Virus record (IMG/VR): IMGVR_UViG_3300042806_000041
Location: 1-46,331 of that record
Strand: one strand, 5' to 3'
DNA length: 46,331 bases
DNA from: a virus
Shown here: piece after piece, positions 16,123-25,250 of the stretch
How the letters are laid out: every line of letters starts with the position of its first letter
How positions within the stretch are numbered: position 1 is the first letter of the stretch
Program-made: the position numbers and the translations under genes
The notes under the pieces: generated by a model
What the model was told of the DNA's origin: nothing
What the model saw: the letters and a program-made list of their open reading frames with translations, nothing else
The model's database searches: none

Positions 16123-17046
16123 ATGGCATACATCAGTCAATATCAGTATTACGAAAATGGTGGCGTTGTTCCTGAGGATGCCAATTGGGGCTCTTATCAG
16201 TATGTGAGCCTTCAGGATATTGTCAATAACTTCTTGTTGATGTACTCTGGCAACCACTCATTGGTGAATAATGAGGAGCGATACAGAATACTGTTCCACG
16301 CAAAGAGGGCTATTCAAGAGTTGAACTACGATGCTTTTAAGGAGATAAAAGTTTTGGAGCTTACCGTCTCTGATAACTTAAAGTACATCTTGCCTTCTGA
16401 CTATGTCAACTGGGTGAGAATATCTCTTTACAAGGACGGGTGGTTGAGACCATTGTCTGAAAACATTCAGACCTTATCATCTAAAGCATATCTTCAGGAC
16501 AATCAATACAGGATTTTATTTGATGAAAATGGAAACGCATTGTCTCCTGAGTATTCTCAGATTGATTTAGACAACATCACAAGTATCAAGAAAAGTATAT
16601 ACCTCAATAAGGACAATCAATTTGATGGTAACGAAGGGTGGAACTATGATGGGATGTGGTATTTTGAAGGGAACATTGGTGCCGCTTATGGTTTAAATAC
16701 TGAGACGGCTAACTTCAACCCTACCTTTAACATTGATAGAAAAGCTGGTGTAATCAACTTTGATTCACCAATGGCTGGTCAATCATGTATTGTTGAGTAC
16801 GTGTCTGATGGCATGGAGCAGGGAGATAACTCAAAGATTACGGTAAATAAATTATTTGAAAAGTACGTTTATGCCTATATTCAGTATGAAATATTGAGCA
16901 GCAAATTAGGAGTTCAAGAATATATTGTTGCTCGTGCTCGTAAGGAGAAATCAGCCTTACTGAGAAACGCTAAGATTAGAATCAGTAATATTCATCCGGG
17001 TAGACTCTTAATGAATTTGAGAGGATTAGACAAGCAAATTAAATAA
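16123..17046 (+). CDS. Putative tail adaptor (tail tubular A / gp4-like) protein
   Basis: The 307-aa product has the helical hairpin start seen in T7 gp11- and P22 gp4-type adaptors (ERYRILFHAKRAIQELNYDA), then the beta part LTVSDNLKYILPSDYVNWVR and a helical end. In podoviruses this protein joins portal to nozzle. It is followed at once by the long nozzle-type gene (1 base gap). The family match is a judgement from pattern and order. Confidence 0.6.
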   Translation: MAYISQYQYYENGGVVPEDANWGSYQYVSLQDIVNNFLLMYSGNHSLVNNEERYRILFHAKRAIQELNYDAFKEIKVLELTVSDNLKYILPSDYVNWVRISLYKDGWLRPLSENIQTLSSKAYLQDNQYRILFDENGNALSPEYSQIDLDNITSIKKSIYLNKDNQFDGNEGWNYDGMWYFEGNIGAAYGLNTETANFNPTFNIDRKAGVINFDSPMAGQSCIVEYVSDGMEQGDNSKITVNKLFEKYVYAYIQYEILSSKLGVQEYIVARARKEKSALLRNAKIRISNIHPGRLLMNLRGLDKQIK

Positions 17047-17047
17047 G

Positions 17048-20000
17048 ATGGCAAAGTTTAGCAGGAACTTCACAGCAGGGAGAATGAATAAGGTCTATGA
17101 CCAAAGAGTTGTCCCTGACGGAGAATATATTGATGCCATGAATATACGGATGGGTTCTACTGAGAACTCTGAGATTGGTGTAATTGAAAACACCAAAGGC
17201 AATACTCCTTTGACTTCATTGAGCTATATTGATGGGACTCCTTTAAGTGCTTCTGCAAAATGTATTGGAGCTATTGAGAATAGCTTTACCGAAACTATTT
17301 ATTGGTTTGTCCACGACCCCAACTTTCCTATTGGAGCCACAGGCAAGCTAGACTTGATAGTGTCGTTTAATGTTAGCACAAACATATTGACCTATCACGT
17401 CATTTCAATTAATGATGGTGGTAACGTAAATACCACTTTGAATTTTAACTCCAACTACCTTATCACAGGGGTAGACATCTTGGATAATAAGCTTCTGTTT
17501 TTTACAGATGACTACAATCCGCCTAGAGTTATAAATGTTCAAAAGAACTATCCTAACCCAATCACAAACATTGATGAGGTTAGTGCTGAGTCTTTGTTGG
17601 TAATTAAAAAGCCACCAGTAGAAGCTCCAGCAGTTCAGCCTACAGTAAATAATGGTCAGGAGAATTATCTTGAGACTAGATTTATTTGCTTTGCTTACAG
17701 GTATAAATATGAAGATGGTGAGTACAGTGCCACATCTCAGTGGTCTGCTCCAGCATTTGTTCCTAAAGCATTCAACTTTAGTGTTGATAGCTACTTGAAC
17801 GAAGGCATGGTCAACCTGTGCAACTCAGCAATCATCACATACAACTCAGGAGGTCCATTAGTAGTTGGCATTGACTTGCTATTCAAGAAGGCTGACGCAA
17901 ATATTATCCGTGTTATTGAGAAGCTTGACAAGACTAATCTAGGGTTGCTTGATAACACAGATTATGAGTACACATTTACAAATAACAAGATATTTACAAT
18001 CCTATCTGAGTCTGAGTTATTGAGGCTTTATGACAACGTTCCTCGATTTGCTAAGGCTCAAACTATTATGGGTAACCGTTTAATGTACGGTAACTACGTA
18101 GAGGGGTATAACTTGATTGATGTAAATGGGGCTCCATTAATGATTGAGTATTCTACTGATTTGGTTTCTGAGGAAATTGGAGTAACAACCGTAGATACAA
18201 ATACTCAGTCAGGAAACTATTCTATTGACGGACCTTTAAATGTACCCAACTCTGTTGTATACATTGACTTAGACGGAAGAGATTTAGTTGAGGGGGCCGC
18301 TATAAATTTAGATATTACTTTAGAGCATGAGGATTGGTCAGGAGATTTACCTTTCCCAACTCAGACTACAGAAAACATAAGACTTAACTTTGCATTTTTC
18401 TTATCCAAAAACTACACGTCAGTGTATGAGTTGGCTTCTAGTATAGAGTTTCAAGATGCAATAGGGACAACTTCAAATATAGCTCCAGTTGCGAATGCTT
18501 GTAATGGGATAACTTTTACGGACCAATTTAATTGCGAATTGCCAAATAACTTGGTCCCTTTATTTAAGAGTTCAAGTGGCATTAGCTCAATCAATCAGCC
18601 AATAGGGATATTAACATCTCCTGCTAGTAATCAGATAGGATTGCAGATTCCCGCAATGAAATATGTGGACAATCTTGTCACGCCTACTCAAGAGGCTTAC
18701 GAATACTACTCTATATCTTTTTCTCAGGCAAGCTTTCAAGAGATAGGAAATACTCAAAGTCTTCATAGCAATAGAGACTATGAGGTTGCTATTGTTTACA
18801 TGGATGAATTCAACAGGTCTACGACAGCAATTGTCAGCCCTAACAATACCATTCATATTCCTTGTGGATTATCTTCTTCAAAGAACTCTATACAGGTAAC
18901 TATACCATCAACACAACTTCCTCCTGCTTGGGCTACCAGATACAAGTTTGTTATTAAGCCTAGTGAGGAAAATTATGAGGTGATTTACTGCAGCATATTC
19001 TTCCAAGACCCTGATAGTAATAACGCTTACTTCTTGTTAGAAGGAGAGAATTCTAGAAAGGTTGAGGTAGGAGATAGATTTATAGTTAAAGCTGACTCTG
19101 AGGGACCAACTAATAATTGCGTGTACGCAACTGTGTTAGAGAAATCTTCTCAGCCTACAGGGTTTCTAGAGATACCAACTGAAGATGACCCTGCAGTTTT
19201 TATCCCTGTTCCAGCTGGTGTATATGTGAAGATTAATCCGAACAGCTTTAATATTATTAAAGATGAGAATGCGATTATTGCTCCCGGAAAAGTATTCGTA
19301 AAAGAAAAAAATGGAGGGGACTACCCTATTTTGTTCTATCCAATGAATGTGTTTAATGGCACAGACTGGGATGACTACGATGTTCCTTCAGGAAGCAGAA
19401 TTGTGATGTCAATAAAGCAATTCAGAGGCGGTGTCGGCAATGCTTGTGAGGAGAGAAGAAACACGCTTGAAAAAACTTTTATCTCAGCAAACTCATACGA
19501 CAATATGTATGATTGGTTTGTTGGTGAAAACATTGAACAATTTCTGAATGACGGCATTAAGGTAGTTGGAGGAAATGCTTGCGAGATTCAGAATGTGTTT
19601 CAGGGATATACTGATGTTACTCCTCCAACCATTTCTACAGCTACTTGCACTAACTATTATAAGTTTCATAGAAACCTTGTAACAAATCAACTTCAGTTGA
19701 TGGTTACAGGAACTGTTTCTTGTACAGGGATAACTAATCCAAGAGGAAGAGATTCAAACGTAGAAGTAACAATTACAGTATTTCGTTCTGATAAAATAAT
19801 AATATTTGAAACTGAGCCATCAGAGGCTTTGCCTGACGTATTCTTTGAGAATGAGATGTCATTTCCTATTGTAAATGGAAACCATCAGGGCAATATTCAA
19901 AATCAAAATATTGCTACGTCCACACCTGCAATTGTAGATACTAAGTTCTTTAACTGTTTCTCGTTTGGTAATGGTGCGGAAAGCTATAAGATTAGAGATT

Positions 20001-21460
20001 CTTTGGTTGGCAACTTCTTTAACTTTGGTAACAGAGTAACTACCGTTTCTGCTCAGGACTACAGAGAAGCTGATAGATTTGCGGATATTACTTACAGCGG
20101 TGTTTATAGCGCTGAGTCAAATGTAAATAAGCTCAACGAGTTTAACCTTGGCTTACTTAACTTTAAAGTTCTGGAGCCATCATTTGGAGATATCTACATC
20201 CTAGATGGTAGAGAGACAGACATTCTTGTTCTTCAAGAAGACAAGATATCTTATGTATTGTCAAGCAAAAACATTATCTCAGACTCTACAGGTGGCGGTG
20301 TTATTGCATCTGTACCTGAGGTGCTAGGTAATCAAATTGCAAGAACGGAGAAGTATGGCATCAGCTTCAACCCTGAGAGTTACGTACAGTGGGGCTTCAA
20401 TAGATTCTTTACTGATGTAAAGAGAGGAGCTGTCATTCAGTTGGTAGGTAATTCTACAGGCAATGACCAATTGGCTGTCATCTCTGAGCTTGGTATGCGT
20501 ACTTGGTTTAGAGATGAGTTTAATGCCTCATACTCTACTCAGAAGCTTGGAGGGTTTGACCCATACATGAATGAGTACGTTCTTTCTAGTAATGAAACTG
20601 ATATTCCTTTGAACCCAGAGTGCTTGGCTTGTGGTGTATTGCAGACGTTTACTTTAAGCACATTGCCAGCTCAAACTAAAACATTTGAGTATTGTGTAGA
20701 TTTGGGGGCTCCTGTAGGTACATCAGATATCGACTATACCGTTCAGACAATTAGTGTCGGAGCTACATTTGAGATAACTGTAGTGTATGATGGTAACACA
20801 TTTACTACAGGTTCTGAAACTACCAGCGGTACGCTTTCATTCCCTAAGGATAACATATCCGTTGAGAGTGCAACGATAACTATTGAGTACACAGGAGACA
20901 TAGTCCTTTCTGTAATTGCTGGGTGTACGGTAGCTGAGAGTGTCACAATTGTTCAAATTGTTGTAACAAATGATTTCGAAGCAGGGCAGAGTATACATAC
21001 CGAGTATAGATATACCAATGGCGCATTTACATCGCCATTGCAATCTGTTCTTACCACGTTCTCATCGTCTGTCGAGAATCCCTTGGTATCAAGATACAGT
21101 GCATTGACAGGACCTGTTGGCTCTGGAGCATTCGCTCCTGCTGGAAGTACATTGAGAATTATCTGTAACAAATTATCTACAGATACTTTTGTGTTCAACC
21201 CTGCTACAGACAAGTTCAAATACTTGATGTCAAATACCTTGTACACCAATACTCCTGCAAACATAACTACGTTGCTAGGATTAGCGAGTACAGCTACACC
21301 AAATCAAGGAGGTGGTAATATTAATTATGCGGAATTTACAGTGCCTGCTTTGCAGGATTACTTGTATCTTGTTTGGGATTTAAGAGATTCTACTCCTGTA
21401 ACATTGTGCTACTCTAGCACGACTGTAATTGATGTTTGCTGCGGATGCGAAGTAAGTTAA
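17048..21460 (+). CDS. Tail nozzle / stabilisation (muzzle-type) protein
   Basis: The 1470-aa product opens with FTAGRMNKVYDQRVVPDGEY and IDAMNIRMG, the start typical of podovirus stabilisation or nozzle proteins. The rest is long beta-rich sequence with propeller-like repeats such as IYWFVHDPN and LLFFTDDYNPPRVINV. Later blocks (about residue 1040 onward) have ILDGRETDILVLQEDKISYV and GMRTWFRDEF. The C-terminus is Cys-rich (VIDVCCGCEVS), and the following protein is also rich in Cys. It forms the distal tail tube that pierces the envelope and may carry fibres. The length is at the large end, as in crAss-like muzzle proteins. Confidence 0.75.
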   Translation: MAKFSRNFTAGRMNKVYDQRVVPDGEYIDAMNIRMGSTENSEIGVIENTKGNTPLTSLSYIDGTPLSASAKCIGAIENSFTETIYWFVHDPNFPIGATGKLDLIVSFNVSTNILTYHVISINDGGNVNTTLNFNSNYLITGVDILDNKLLFFTDDYNPPRVINVQKNYPNPITNIDEVSAESLLVIKKPPVEAPAVQPTVNNGQENYLETRFICFAYRYKYEDGEYSATSQWSAPAFVPKAFNFSVDSYLNEGMVNLCNSAIITYNSGGPLVVGIDLLFKKADANIIRVIEKLDKTNLGLLDNTDYEYTFTNNKIFTILSESELLRLYDNVPRFAKAQTIMGNRLMYGNYVEGYNLIDVNGAPLMIEYSTDLVSEEIGVTTVDTNTQSGNYSIDGPLNVPNSVVYIDLDGRDLVEGAAINLDITLEHEDWSGDLPFPTQTTENIRLNFAFFLSKNYTSVYELASSIEFQDAIGTTSNIAPVANACNGITFTDQFNCELPNNLVPLFKSSSGISSINQPIGILTSPASNQIGLQIPAMKYVDNLVTPTQEAYEYYSISFSQASFQEIGNTQSLHSNRDYEVAIVYMDEFNRSTTAIVSPNNTIHIPCGLSSSKNSIQVTIPSTQLPPAWATRYKFVIKPSEENYEVIYCSIFFQDPDSNNAYFLLEGENSRKVEVGDRFIVKADSEGPTNNCVYATVLEKSSQPTGFLEIPTEDDPAVFIPVPAGVYVKINPNSFNIIKDENAIIAPGKVFVKEKNGGDYPILFYPMNVFNGTDWDDYDVPSGSRIVMSIKQFRGGVGNACEERRNTLEKTFISANSYDNMYDWFVGENIEQFLNDGIKVVGGNACEIQNVFQGYTDVTPPTISTATCTNYYKFHRNLVTNQLQLMVTGTVSCTGITNPRGRDSNVEVTITVFRSDKIIIFETEPSEALPDVFFENEMSFPIVNGNHQGNIQNQNIATSTPAIVDTKFFNCFSFGNGAESYKIRDSLVGNFFNFGNRVTTVSAQDYREADRFADITYSGVYSAESNVNKLNEFNLGLLNFKVLEPSFGDIYILDGRETDILVLQEDKISYVLSSKNIISDSTGGGVIASVPEVLGNQIARTEKYGISFNPESYVQWGFNRFFTDVKRGAVIQLVGNSTGNDQLAVISELGMRTWFRDEFNASYSTQKLGGFDPYMNEYVLSSNETDIPLNPECLACGVLQTFTLSTLPAQTKTFEYCVDLGAPVGTSDIDYTVQTISVGATFEITVVYDGNTFTTGSETTSGTLSFPKDNISVESATITIEYTGDIVLSVIAGCTVAESVTIVQIVVTNDFEAGQSIHTEYRYTNGAFTSPLQSVLTTFSSSVENPLVSRYSALTGPVGSGAFAPAGSTLRIICNKLSTDTFVFNPATDKFKYLMSNTLYTNTPANITTLLGLASTATPNQGGGNINYAEFTVPALQDYLYLVWDLRDSTPVTLCYSSTTVIDVCCGCEVS

Positions 21461-21473
21461 ACCAAAAAATAAA

Positions 21474-23132
21474 ATGGCCACAAGCTCAACGTATTATTTA
21501 AACGCTCCATCACTAGGCTCCGCTACAGCTGTGTTCACAAACGCAGCTTTAACGGTATGTGCTCCAAATGGATTCTACTCAGATGGTATCATATCAAGGG
21601 AGTTAGTTGACTGCGTACTTCTGCCTCAGCAAACCTGTCCTTCTTGTTCTATCCCTTGTGGGGAAACTATATCTGCAGATGGTGTTCAAGGTATCTATTA
21701 CCTTAACACGGACTTAGGCTCGGCTATAGGCGCTGTTGTTATTAGATTTAATCCTCTGAACATACCAGATGGCATTAAGGCGGTTTACAATACCGTTGTA
21801 TACAATGGTGTGTCTTCACCTGTATACGGCTGGCTTCAGGGTACAGCAGGGCTACCTACTTATATTGGATTAGCTTCTGCTGATTGTGGTATAGTAGCAG
21901 GCTCTCCATATACTTTGGATGAATTCCAGTACGATGGGACAGATTTTGCCGCTCTAGGTACAGATACATCTGTAAGTATATTGGCAGGACAAATGGACTT
22001 GACAGCGTTGGCACCGGGAAATACATTGATGGTAATCCCAAAAATAGCAGCAAGCCCATCTATATTGAACCTTACTTTTATTGGACCATGCTCTGGAACA
22101 GAGTTCAGTATTTCAGTAGCTTGTCCAGCTTCGTTGCCATCATTTGATTCAAGCACAGTGAATGCTAATAGTGAATTGGCTTGCGCTGATGCTATAGACC
22201 AAACGTATTATGTAGCTCATGTGAATGGGGCTGGTGGTGTTCTTGGCTTATACGATTTGGTATTTAGTGATGCCAATGGGCAATCAAAGTTATCAGCAGG
22301 GTTTTATAAGACCAGTGATGCAGGGGCTAATGAATGGTATCAGGTAGATGCAAATGGAGCGATTGTTTTGTTTGGTACTTGTCTGGTTCCAATCCCATGT
22401 GGTGGCTCAATAACTGGTAGTGGAGGTCAAGGTGTGTACTATATTGAGACAAATGTAAGCACAAACACTGGAGCGATAATTGTTAAATTTAATCCTCAAG
22501 GAGTTCCTGATGGTATATTAGCCACGTATAATAGCGTGAACTATAATGGGTTGTCATCACCTTCATTTGGATGGCGTCAAGGCACTGCAGGATTACATAC
22601 TTTTGTTGGTGAAACAGCTCTTGATTGTAATATAGTGGCGAACTCTCCTTATTCTAATGTTGATGAGTTTGAGTATAATGGAACTACTTTTGCTTCATTA
22701 GGAACAGAAACATCTGTAACTGTATTGTCTGGGCAAATGCAAACTAATGCATCAGCTCCGGGCCTATGCGTAATGGTAATACCAAAGCCTACAGCTAGTC
22801 CATCCATAATGAATCTTAGTCTTATTGGAATTTGTTCAACAACTGAATTCAATATAGAAATTCTATGTGCAGCTCCTTTAACATCATTTGCATCTAGTCT
22901 TAATAATTTTGACAGCTCAACTGCTTGTGTTAACGCTATTGACCAGACATTCTATGTGGCTCATGTAAATGGTGCCGCTGGAGTACTTGGTTTATATGAC
23001 CTAGTATTCAGTGATGTTAATGGTCAGTTTAAACTAAGCACGGGCTACTACAAGACAACAGCTGCGGGTGCTAACAATTGGTATCGAGTGGATTCTAATG
23101 GAGTGATTATTCAATTTGGAACTTGTCCTTAA
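21474..23132 (+). CDS. Two-repeat, Cys-rich tail/fibre protein
   Basis: The 552-aa product has a ~59-residue head, then two tandem homologous repeats of ~246 residues (60-305 and 307-552). Matching pairs include GxxYYxxTxxxxxxGA with FNPxxxPDGI; GWxQGTAGL; DEFxYxGTxFAxLGT; and AIDQTxYVAHVNGA followed by GVLGLYDLVFSD. Each repeat starts with IPCG and holds conserved Cys residues. A beta-rich repeat protein next to the nozzle gene is likely a tail appendage or adhesin. It is 13 bases behind the nozzle gene. No enzymatic motif is seen. Confidence 0.7.
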   Translation: MATSSTYYLNAPSLGSATAVFTNAALTVCAPNGFYSDGIISRELVDCVLLPQQTCPSCSIPCGETISADGVQGIYYLNTDLGSAIGAVVIRFNPLNIPDGIKAVYNTVVYNGVSSPVYGWLQGTAGLPTYIGLASADCGIVAGSPYTLDEFQYDGTDFAALGTDTSVSILAGQMDLTALAPGNTLMVIPKIAASPSILNLTFIGPCSGTEFSISVACPASLPSFDSSTVNANSELACADAIDQTYYVAHVNGAGGVLGLYDLVFSDANGQSKLSAGFYKTSDAGANEWYQVDANGAIVLFGTCLVPIPCGGSITGSGGQGVYYIETNVSTNTGAIIVKFNPQGVPDGILATYNSVNYNGLSSPSFGWRQGTAGLHTFVGETALDCNIVANSPYSNVDEFEYNGTTFASLGTETSVTVLSGQMQTNASAPGLCVMVIPKPTASPSIMNLSLIGICSTTEFNIEILCAAPLTSFASSLNNFDSSTACVNAIDQTFYVAHVNGAAGVLGLYDLVFSDVNGQFKLSTGYYKTTAAGANNWYRVDSNGVIIQFGTCP

Positions 23133-23137
23133 TAATT

Positions 23138-23944
23138 ATGGCAAACTATACACTGACATACAGCGAAGCGGGGCCCGGATGGGTCTCCTTCTATTCTTAT
23201 TATCCTGACTGGATGATAGGGATGAACAATTATTTCTATACGTTTAAGGGCGGGGATTTATACAGGCACAATACCAACGAGGAAAGGAACACGTTCTACA
23301 CTCCTTGGCAGGCCAAGAATGGTACACCAAATGCAGACTTTACTCCAACTAGAATGAAGAGTGTGTTTAACACTTCTGTACTAGAGAATAAGGTATTCAA
23401 AACGATAGACATACAGGGAGATGCTCCATGGGCCTTTACATTAGAGACCGACATACAGGTGTCAGGCTTTATCCAATTGAATTGGTTTGAGAAGAAAGAA
23501 GCCACATACTTTGCTTTCATTAGAAACAATGCTGCAGGCGAACTGTCCCTAAGAAGTGTGAATGGTATTGGTCAAAGCAGTCAGGTTGTTGGTGGGAATG
23601 TAATCAGATTCCCTATCAGCGTTTCTATTGGCAGCATCATAAGCATTGGAGACCTTTTGTATTTCTCACTTCCTCCGTCCTATGGAACGCCTGTACTGGC
23701 TGGCCGAGTAACGGCTATAACAGTAAATCTGCCTAGCAGTATTAATCAGATAACAATTGATACCACGATAGCAGGAACGACTCCTATACCTATTCAGGAT
23801 GCGTTTATATTTTACGTCAAGAATTCAGTTGCTGAATCTCATGGAGTGCTTGGTCATTACTGCGTATTTGATATGCAGAATACTTACACGGATAAGATTG
23901 AGCTCTATGCTGTTGAGGCAGACGTAATGAAAAGTTTCCCTTAA
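23138..23944 (+). CDS. Tail-associated structural protein
   Basis: The 268-aa product starts at ATG 23138, just after the previous stop; an upstream ATG at 23123 would overlap that gene. It begins MANYTLTYSEAGPGWVSFYS and YYPDWMIGMNNYFYTFKGGD, aromatic- and beta-rich, with FTLETDIQVSGFIQLNWFEK in the middle. I know this N-terminal pattern from tail proteins of other Bacteroidota phages but cannot give a specific role. No membrane segment or catalytic motif. Confidence 0.65.
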   Translation: MANYTLTYSEAGPGWVSFYSYYPDWMIGMNNYFYTFKGGDLYRHNTNEERNTFYTPWQAKNGTPNADFTPTRMKSVFNTSVLENKVFKTIDIQGDAPWAFTLETDIQVSGFIQLNWFEKKEATYFAFIRNNAAGELSLRSVNGIGQSSQVVGGNVIRFPISVSIGSIISIGDLLYFSLPPSYGTPVLAGRVTAITVNLPSSINQITIDTTIAGTTPIPIQDAFIFYVKNSVAESHGVLGHYCVFDMQNTYTDKIELYAVEADVMKSFP

Positions 23945-23950
23945 AATTAA

Positions 23951-23958
23951 TATCTTTG
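23951..23958 (+). promoter_or_regulatory. Bacteroidota-type -7 box TATCTTTG
   Basis: TATCTTTG matches TAnnTTTG and ends 7 bases before ATG 23966, so a transcript from it would be nearly leaderless. No clear -33 TTG is seen at the normal distance. It would give the acetyltransferase and internal-protein genes an independent start. Confidence 0.45.
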
Positions 23959-23965
23959 TTATAGC

Positions 23966-24376
23966 ATGGCACTAACAATACGAGAGTTAAGCGAAACGGA
24001 TTACGAAGACATCCTTGTAGAATGGTGGGGCCAATGGGGATGGGAGCCTCCACAAAAGGACTTCCTCCCTAATGATGGCAAAGGTGGCATCATAGTTTAT
24101 GACGGTGATGTTCCAATTTGCGCAGGATATATGTATATTACTAACTCTAAAGTAGGGTGGGTAGATTGGATTATTTCTAATAAGTATTATACCAAGAAAG
24201 AACTAAGGAAATACGCACTTGAATTATTGGTCTCTAGATTGACTGAAATATGCGGATTAGTTGGATGCAAGTACGTGTATGCACTTATTAAGAATCAAAG
24301 TTTAATAAAGACGTATGAGGAACTTGGATACATTAAAGGAGACTCATACACATCTGAAATGATAAAAGTATTATAA
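23966..24376 (+). CDS. GNAT-family acetyltransferase-like protein
   Basis: The 136-aa product follows the GNAT fold order: IRELSETDYEDI at strand 1/helix 1, PICAGYMYITNSKVGWVDWI as strands 2-4, then RKYALELLVSRLTEICGLVG (helix 3, CoA side) and LIKTYEELGYIKGD (the C-terminal 'aGF' segment). The classical Q/RxxGxG/A loop is not evident, which is common in phage versions. Many phages carry such a gene among tail or internal-virion genes. The substrate is unknown. It is coupled to the next gene by a 1-base gap. Confidence 0.7.
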   Translation: MALTIRELSETDYEDILVEWWGQWGWEPPQKDFLPNDGKGGIIVYDGDVPICAGYMYITNSKVGWVDWIISNKYYTKKELRKYALELLVSRLTEICGLVGCKYVYALIKNQSLIKTYEELGYIKGDSYTSEMIKVL

Positions 24377-24377
24377 T

Positions 24378-25244
24378 ATGGCAATGTTCACAACAGTAGC
24401 GGCAGGGATTGGATTAGCGACCACAGCAGTTACAACAGGTATGTCTTTTGCTAACGCTGGAACTCAAAGAAGAAAGATGAGAGAGGCAGAGACGGCAGCA
24501 GATAAGGCTATGCAAGAGGCACGTCAAAAGCTTGAGGTTAACGTATACGATAAGTTAGCGATACAGAAGGAGCCTTATGAGTTACAGAGAGAAGCCATGC
24601 TTGCACAAGGAGCTCAGGCTCTTCAAGCTGGTGTTGAGAGCGAGAGAGGTGCGGCAGCTACAGCTGGTCGTATTCAGATGGCTGCCAACGAAGGACAAGG
24701 TGCTATAAGAAGTGCAATGGGTCAGGACCTGCAACAACTTGAGATGCTTAGCGCTCAGGAGGAGGGACGGCTTAGAGATATTGGTGTTCAGCTAGACCTT
24801 GAAGAAGTTGCAGGGGCTCAGCTTGCTGCTGCTAATGCGCAGGAACTAGGGGCTCAAGCAACAGCACAGGGCATGGAGGGGCTTACTAGTCTGACTGGTC
24901 AATTGGCTGAGCAGGCTCCATTGTTTGAGAAAGGAGCTTCAGCTAGACAGATTGGAAAACTAGAGAGACAAGGCATGAGGCAACAAGATTTAACATCTGG
25001 TGATATTCAATCTAAAATATCTAAGTTTGGTAAAATTGGCGAAACTGATTTTAGCAAAGTAGCAGGAATGGATAGAGGTCAATACTTAGACTTTATGAAT
25101 AAAGCTGACCCAGAAACGCTTAGGCTGATAAGACAAAACCTTGGCTTAGGAGCTAAAGGAAAAGCTCAAGCAAATCAATTTGTAAAAAATATTGAGCAAG
25201 GATTTATAAATCCTTTTGCTATAACTAGTATGAAGAGAGGTTAA
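24378..25244 (+). CDS. Internal virion / DNA-ejection protein candidate
   Basis: The 288-aa product is Ala/Gln-rich and helical. It opens with a hydrophobic Ala/Gly/Thr segment (VAAGIGLATTAVTTGMSFAN), then long amphipathic helices (RKMREAETAADKAMQEARQK, QLEMLSAQEEGRLRD). This matches the T7 gp14-like class ejected into the envelope on infection. It is the first of three internal-type proteins in a row. Function by composition and order. Confidence 0.6.
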   Translation: MAMFTTVAAGIGLATTAVTTGMSFANAGTQRRKMREAETAADKAMQEARQKLEVNVYDKLAIQKEPYELQREAMLAQGAQALQAGVESERGAAATAGRIQMAANEGQGAIRSAMGQDLQQLEMLSAQEEGRLRDIGVQLDLEEVAGAQLAAANAQELGAQATAQGMEGLTSLTGQLAEQAPLFEKGASARQIGKLERQGMRQQDLTSGDIQSKISKFGKIGETDFSKVAGMDRGQYLDFMNKADPETLRLIRQNLGLGAKGKAQANQFVKNIEQGFINPFAITSMKRG

Positions 25245-25250
25245 TAATCA

